Source: Prolixibacteraceae bacterium (GTDB lineage Bacteria; Bacteroidota; Bacteroidia; Bacteroidales; Prolixibacteraceae). From it: DNA of 7,189 nucleotides. Location: NCBI GenBank assembly GCA_016930735.1, contig JAFGGF010000215.1, positions 1 through 7,189 of the forward strand, written 5' to 3'. Positions 6,357-7,189 of this stretch are shown in pieces (the stretch's first letter is position 1; each line of letters begins with the position of its first letter). The notes beneath the pieces were generated by a model, which worked only from the letters and a program-made list of their open reading frames with translations, searched no databases and was not told the origin of the DNA. The position numbers and the translations under genes were made by a program.

Positions 6357-6413
6357 AAAACTTTTTTTTTGTTTAATAGTTTTGATTTATTTTGTAAATT
6401 TCCAAAAAATCAG
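6357..6413 (+). repeat. Intergenic element, copy B (partner at 288-343); contains A8-C-T9 tract
   Basis: This 57-base stretch resembles 288-343: AAAAC, a T-run and G, two TTTTG boxes, TTCC, and a final AAAAATCAG. Its left end overlaps a homopolymer palindrome of eight A, one C and nine T (6353-6370). Within it TAGTTTTG (6377-6384) fits the Bacteroidota -7 pattern TAnnTTTG. TAAATTTC (6395-6402) is a second near match. It lies 24-80 bases before the T9SS cargo gene and so could be its promoter region. Confidence 0.35.
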
Positions 6414-6436
6414 TGATCAACCTTTAATAAAATGAA

Positions 6437-6916
6437 ATGAAACCTATCTACATTACTATATTCTTATTTTTTGGGATATTAATTAATTACACCCAGGCAC
6501 AAAATGTTGTTGCCAACTCAGGTGGTCATTTTGAATCACCGCAGCTTCAGATTAGCTGGACTCTTGGCGAACCAATTATTGAAACTATCGGGGCTGGTGA
6601 TTACATCCTTACCCAGGGTTTTCATCAAAGTATTTTAACAGTTACTGCAATTGAAAATATTCCGGAACTTCAGGTTGAAATCAAAGCATACCCAAACCCT
6701 GTTACCACAAAAGTCAATCTGTCTGTAAATTCCGATAACTTCCAGGACTGGACTTATTCTTTATATAATGCCGAAGGGAAGTTGTTGGTCAGTAAAAGTA
6801 TAAATACCGGAATTACAGAGATACCCATGCAAATGTATGTTGCGTCAAATTATATACTTCAGGTAAAACAAAACAACAGGGAATTAAAATCTTTCAAAAT
6901 AGTAAAATCAAGGTAA
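6437..6916 (+). CDS. Small T9SS type A sorting-domain protein
   Basis: A 159-residue exported protein in three parts. Residues 1-21 are a signal peptide ending TQA, for Sec export. Residues about 22-65 (VANSGGHF, SWTLGEPIIET, ILTQGFHQ) form a short module that recurs in many Bacteroidota surface proteins as the stretch before the sorting domain. Residues about 78-159 are the T9SS type A C-terminal domain, with the YPNP motif at 85-88, the YSLYNAEGKLLVSK strand pair and a final basic KSFKIVKSR. T9SS would carry it across the outer membrane and remove the sorting domain. There is almost no cargo beyond the 45-residue module, which is unusually small for this class. The start is fixed at 6437 because the ATG at 6432 meets a stop after one codon. 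Its function is unknown. Confidence 0.85.
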   Translation: MKPIYITIFLFFGILINYTQAQNVVANSGGHFESPQLQISWTLGEPIIETIGAGDYILTQGFHQSILTVTAIENIPELQVEIKAYPNPVTTKVNLSVNSDNFQDWTYSLYNAEGKLLVSKSINTGITEIPMQMYVASNYILQVKQNNRELKSFKIVKSR

Positions 6917-6998
6917 GTCCATAAAAATAATTCTGCTTCCTTTTCAAAACAGGTTATATTTTAAGGATTTTACTTTGAAAAATAATCAAATTTATGTT

Positions 6999-7189
6999 AT
7001 GAAAAAAACTGCTATCGGAATAATATTCTTTTTAATTATCAGTTTAACAGTCCTTTCCCAAACCCCGCAATCATTTAATTACCAGGCCGTGCTTCGTGAT
7101 GCTTCGGGGCAGGTGCTGGCAAACCAACAGGTGGAAATCAGTATTTCCATTTTGCAGGGCAGTGCTTCAGGATTTGAGGTTTTTTCAGA
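6999..7189 (+). CDS. Secreted protein with N-terminal FNYQAVLRDASG module, 3' end outside window
   Basis: The 63 codons visible from the ATG at 6999 remain open to the right edge. Residues 1-21 are a signal peptide (KK, then a hydrophobic core, ending VLSQ). The mature start TPQSFNYQAVLRDASGQVL, followed by ANQQVEISISILQGS, is a recurrent N-terminal beta-sandwich-like module of large secreted Bacteroidota proteins. These often continue into tail-fibre-like or T9SS-sorted regions, but that part is not in the window. An ATG at 6994 is rejected because it meets TGA after one codon. The gene lies 82 bases after the small T9SS protein on the same strand, so the two may share a transcript. Confidence 0.8.
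   Translation, partial: MKKTAIGIIFFLIISLTVLSQTPQSFNYQAVLRDASGQVLANQQVEISISILQGSASGFEVFS

Overview
The window looks like chromosomal DNA from a member of the Bacteroidota, most likely an environmental Bacteroidales/Marinilabiliales-type or related organism. The grounds are a protein with a type IX secretion (T9SS) type A C-terminal sorting domain at the right end and a DUF6132-type small membrane protein. The intergenic DNA is AT-rich, most starts lack a Shine-Dalgarno sequence, and there are TAnnTTTG-like promoter boxes. No RNA gene, CRISPR array, transposase or phage gene was seen.

Layout. On the minus strand at the left are two consecutive secreted alpha/beta-hydrolases of the 'putative esterase' (PF00756-like) kind. 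One is a 654-residue protein whose esterase domain is fused to a six-repeat kelch propeller (367-2331). Downstream of it is the 5' part of a second esterase that runs off the left edge (1-268). A 573-base AT-rich divergent region (2332-2904) follows. It holds several inverted repeats and a small GC-richer islet with two abutting palindromes. On the plus strand come a two-gene operon of a DUF6132-like two-TM protein and a thioredoxin (2905-3421, genes overlapping by 8 bases), an MFS sugar porter (3643-4974) and a secreted acetylxylan-esterase-like hydrolase (5109-6296). After these come a very small T9SS cargo protein (6437-6916) and the start of another secreted protein with an N-terminal 'FNYQAVLRDASG' module (6999 to the right edge).

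How the genes may work together. Three exported ester hydrolases surround one sugar/H+ symporter of the XylE/GLUT type. A reasonable inference is a small locus for taking up sugars released from esterified carbohydrates, without the usual SusC/SusD pair in view. The thioredoxin/DUF6132 pair looks like a separate redox unit. The two genes at the right end look like cell-surface or secreted proteins unrelated to the sugar theme.

Most unusual points: the esterase-kelch fusion; the DUF6132-thioredoxin overlap with a cysteine pair in the small membrane protein; the palindrome-rich divergent region; and a roughly 56-base intergenic element that appears twice in the window, about 6 kb apart. No clearly new defence or mobile system is visible.
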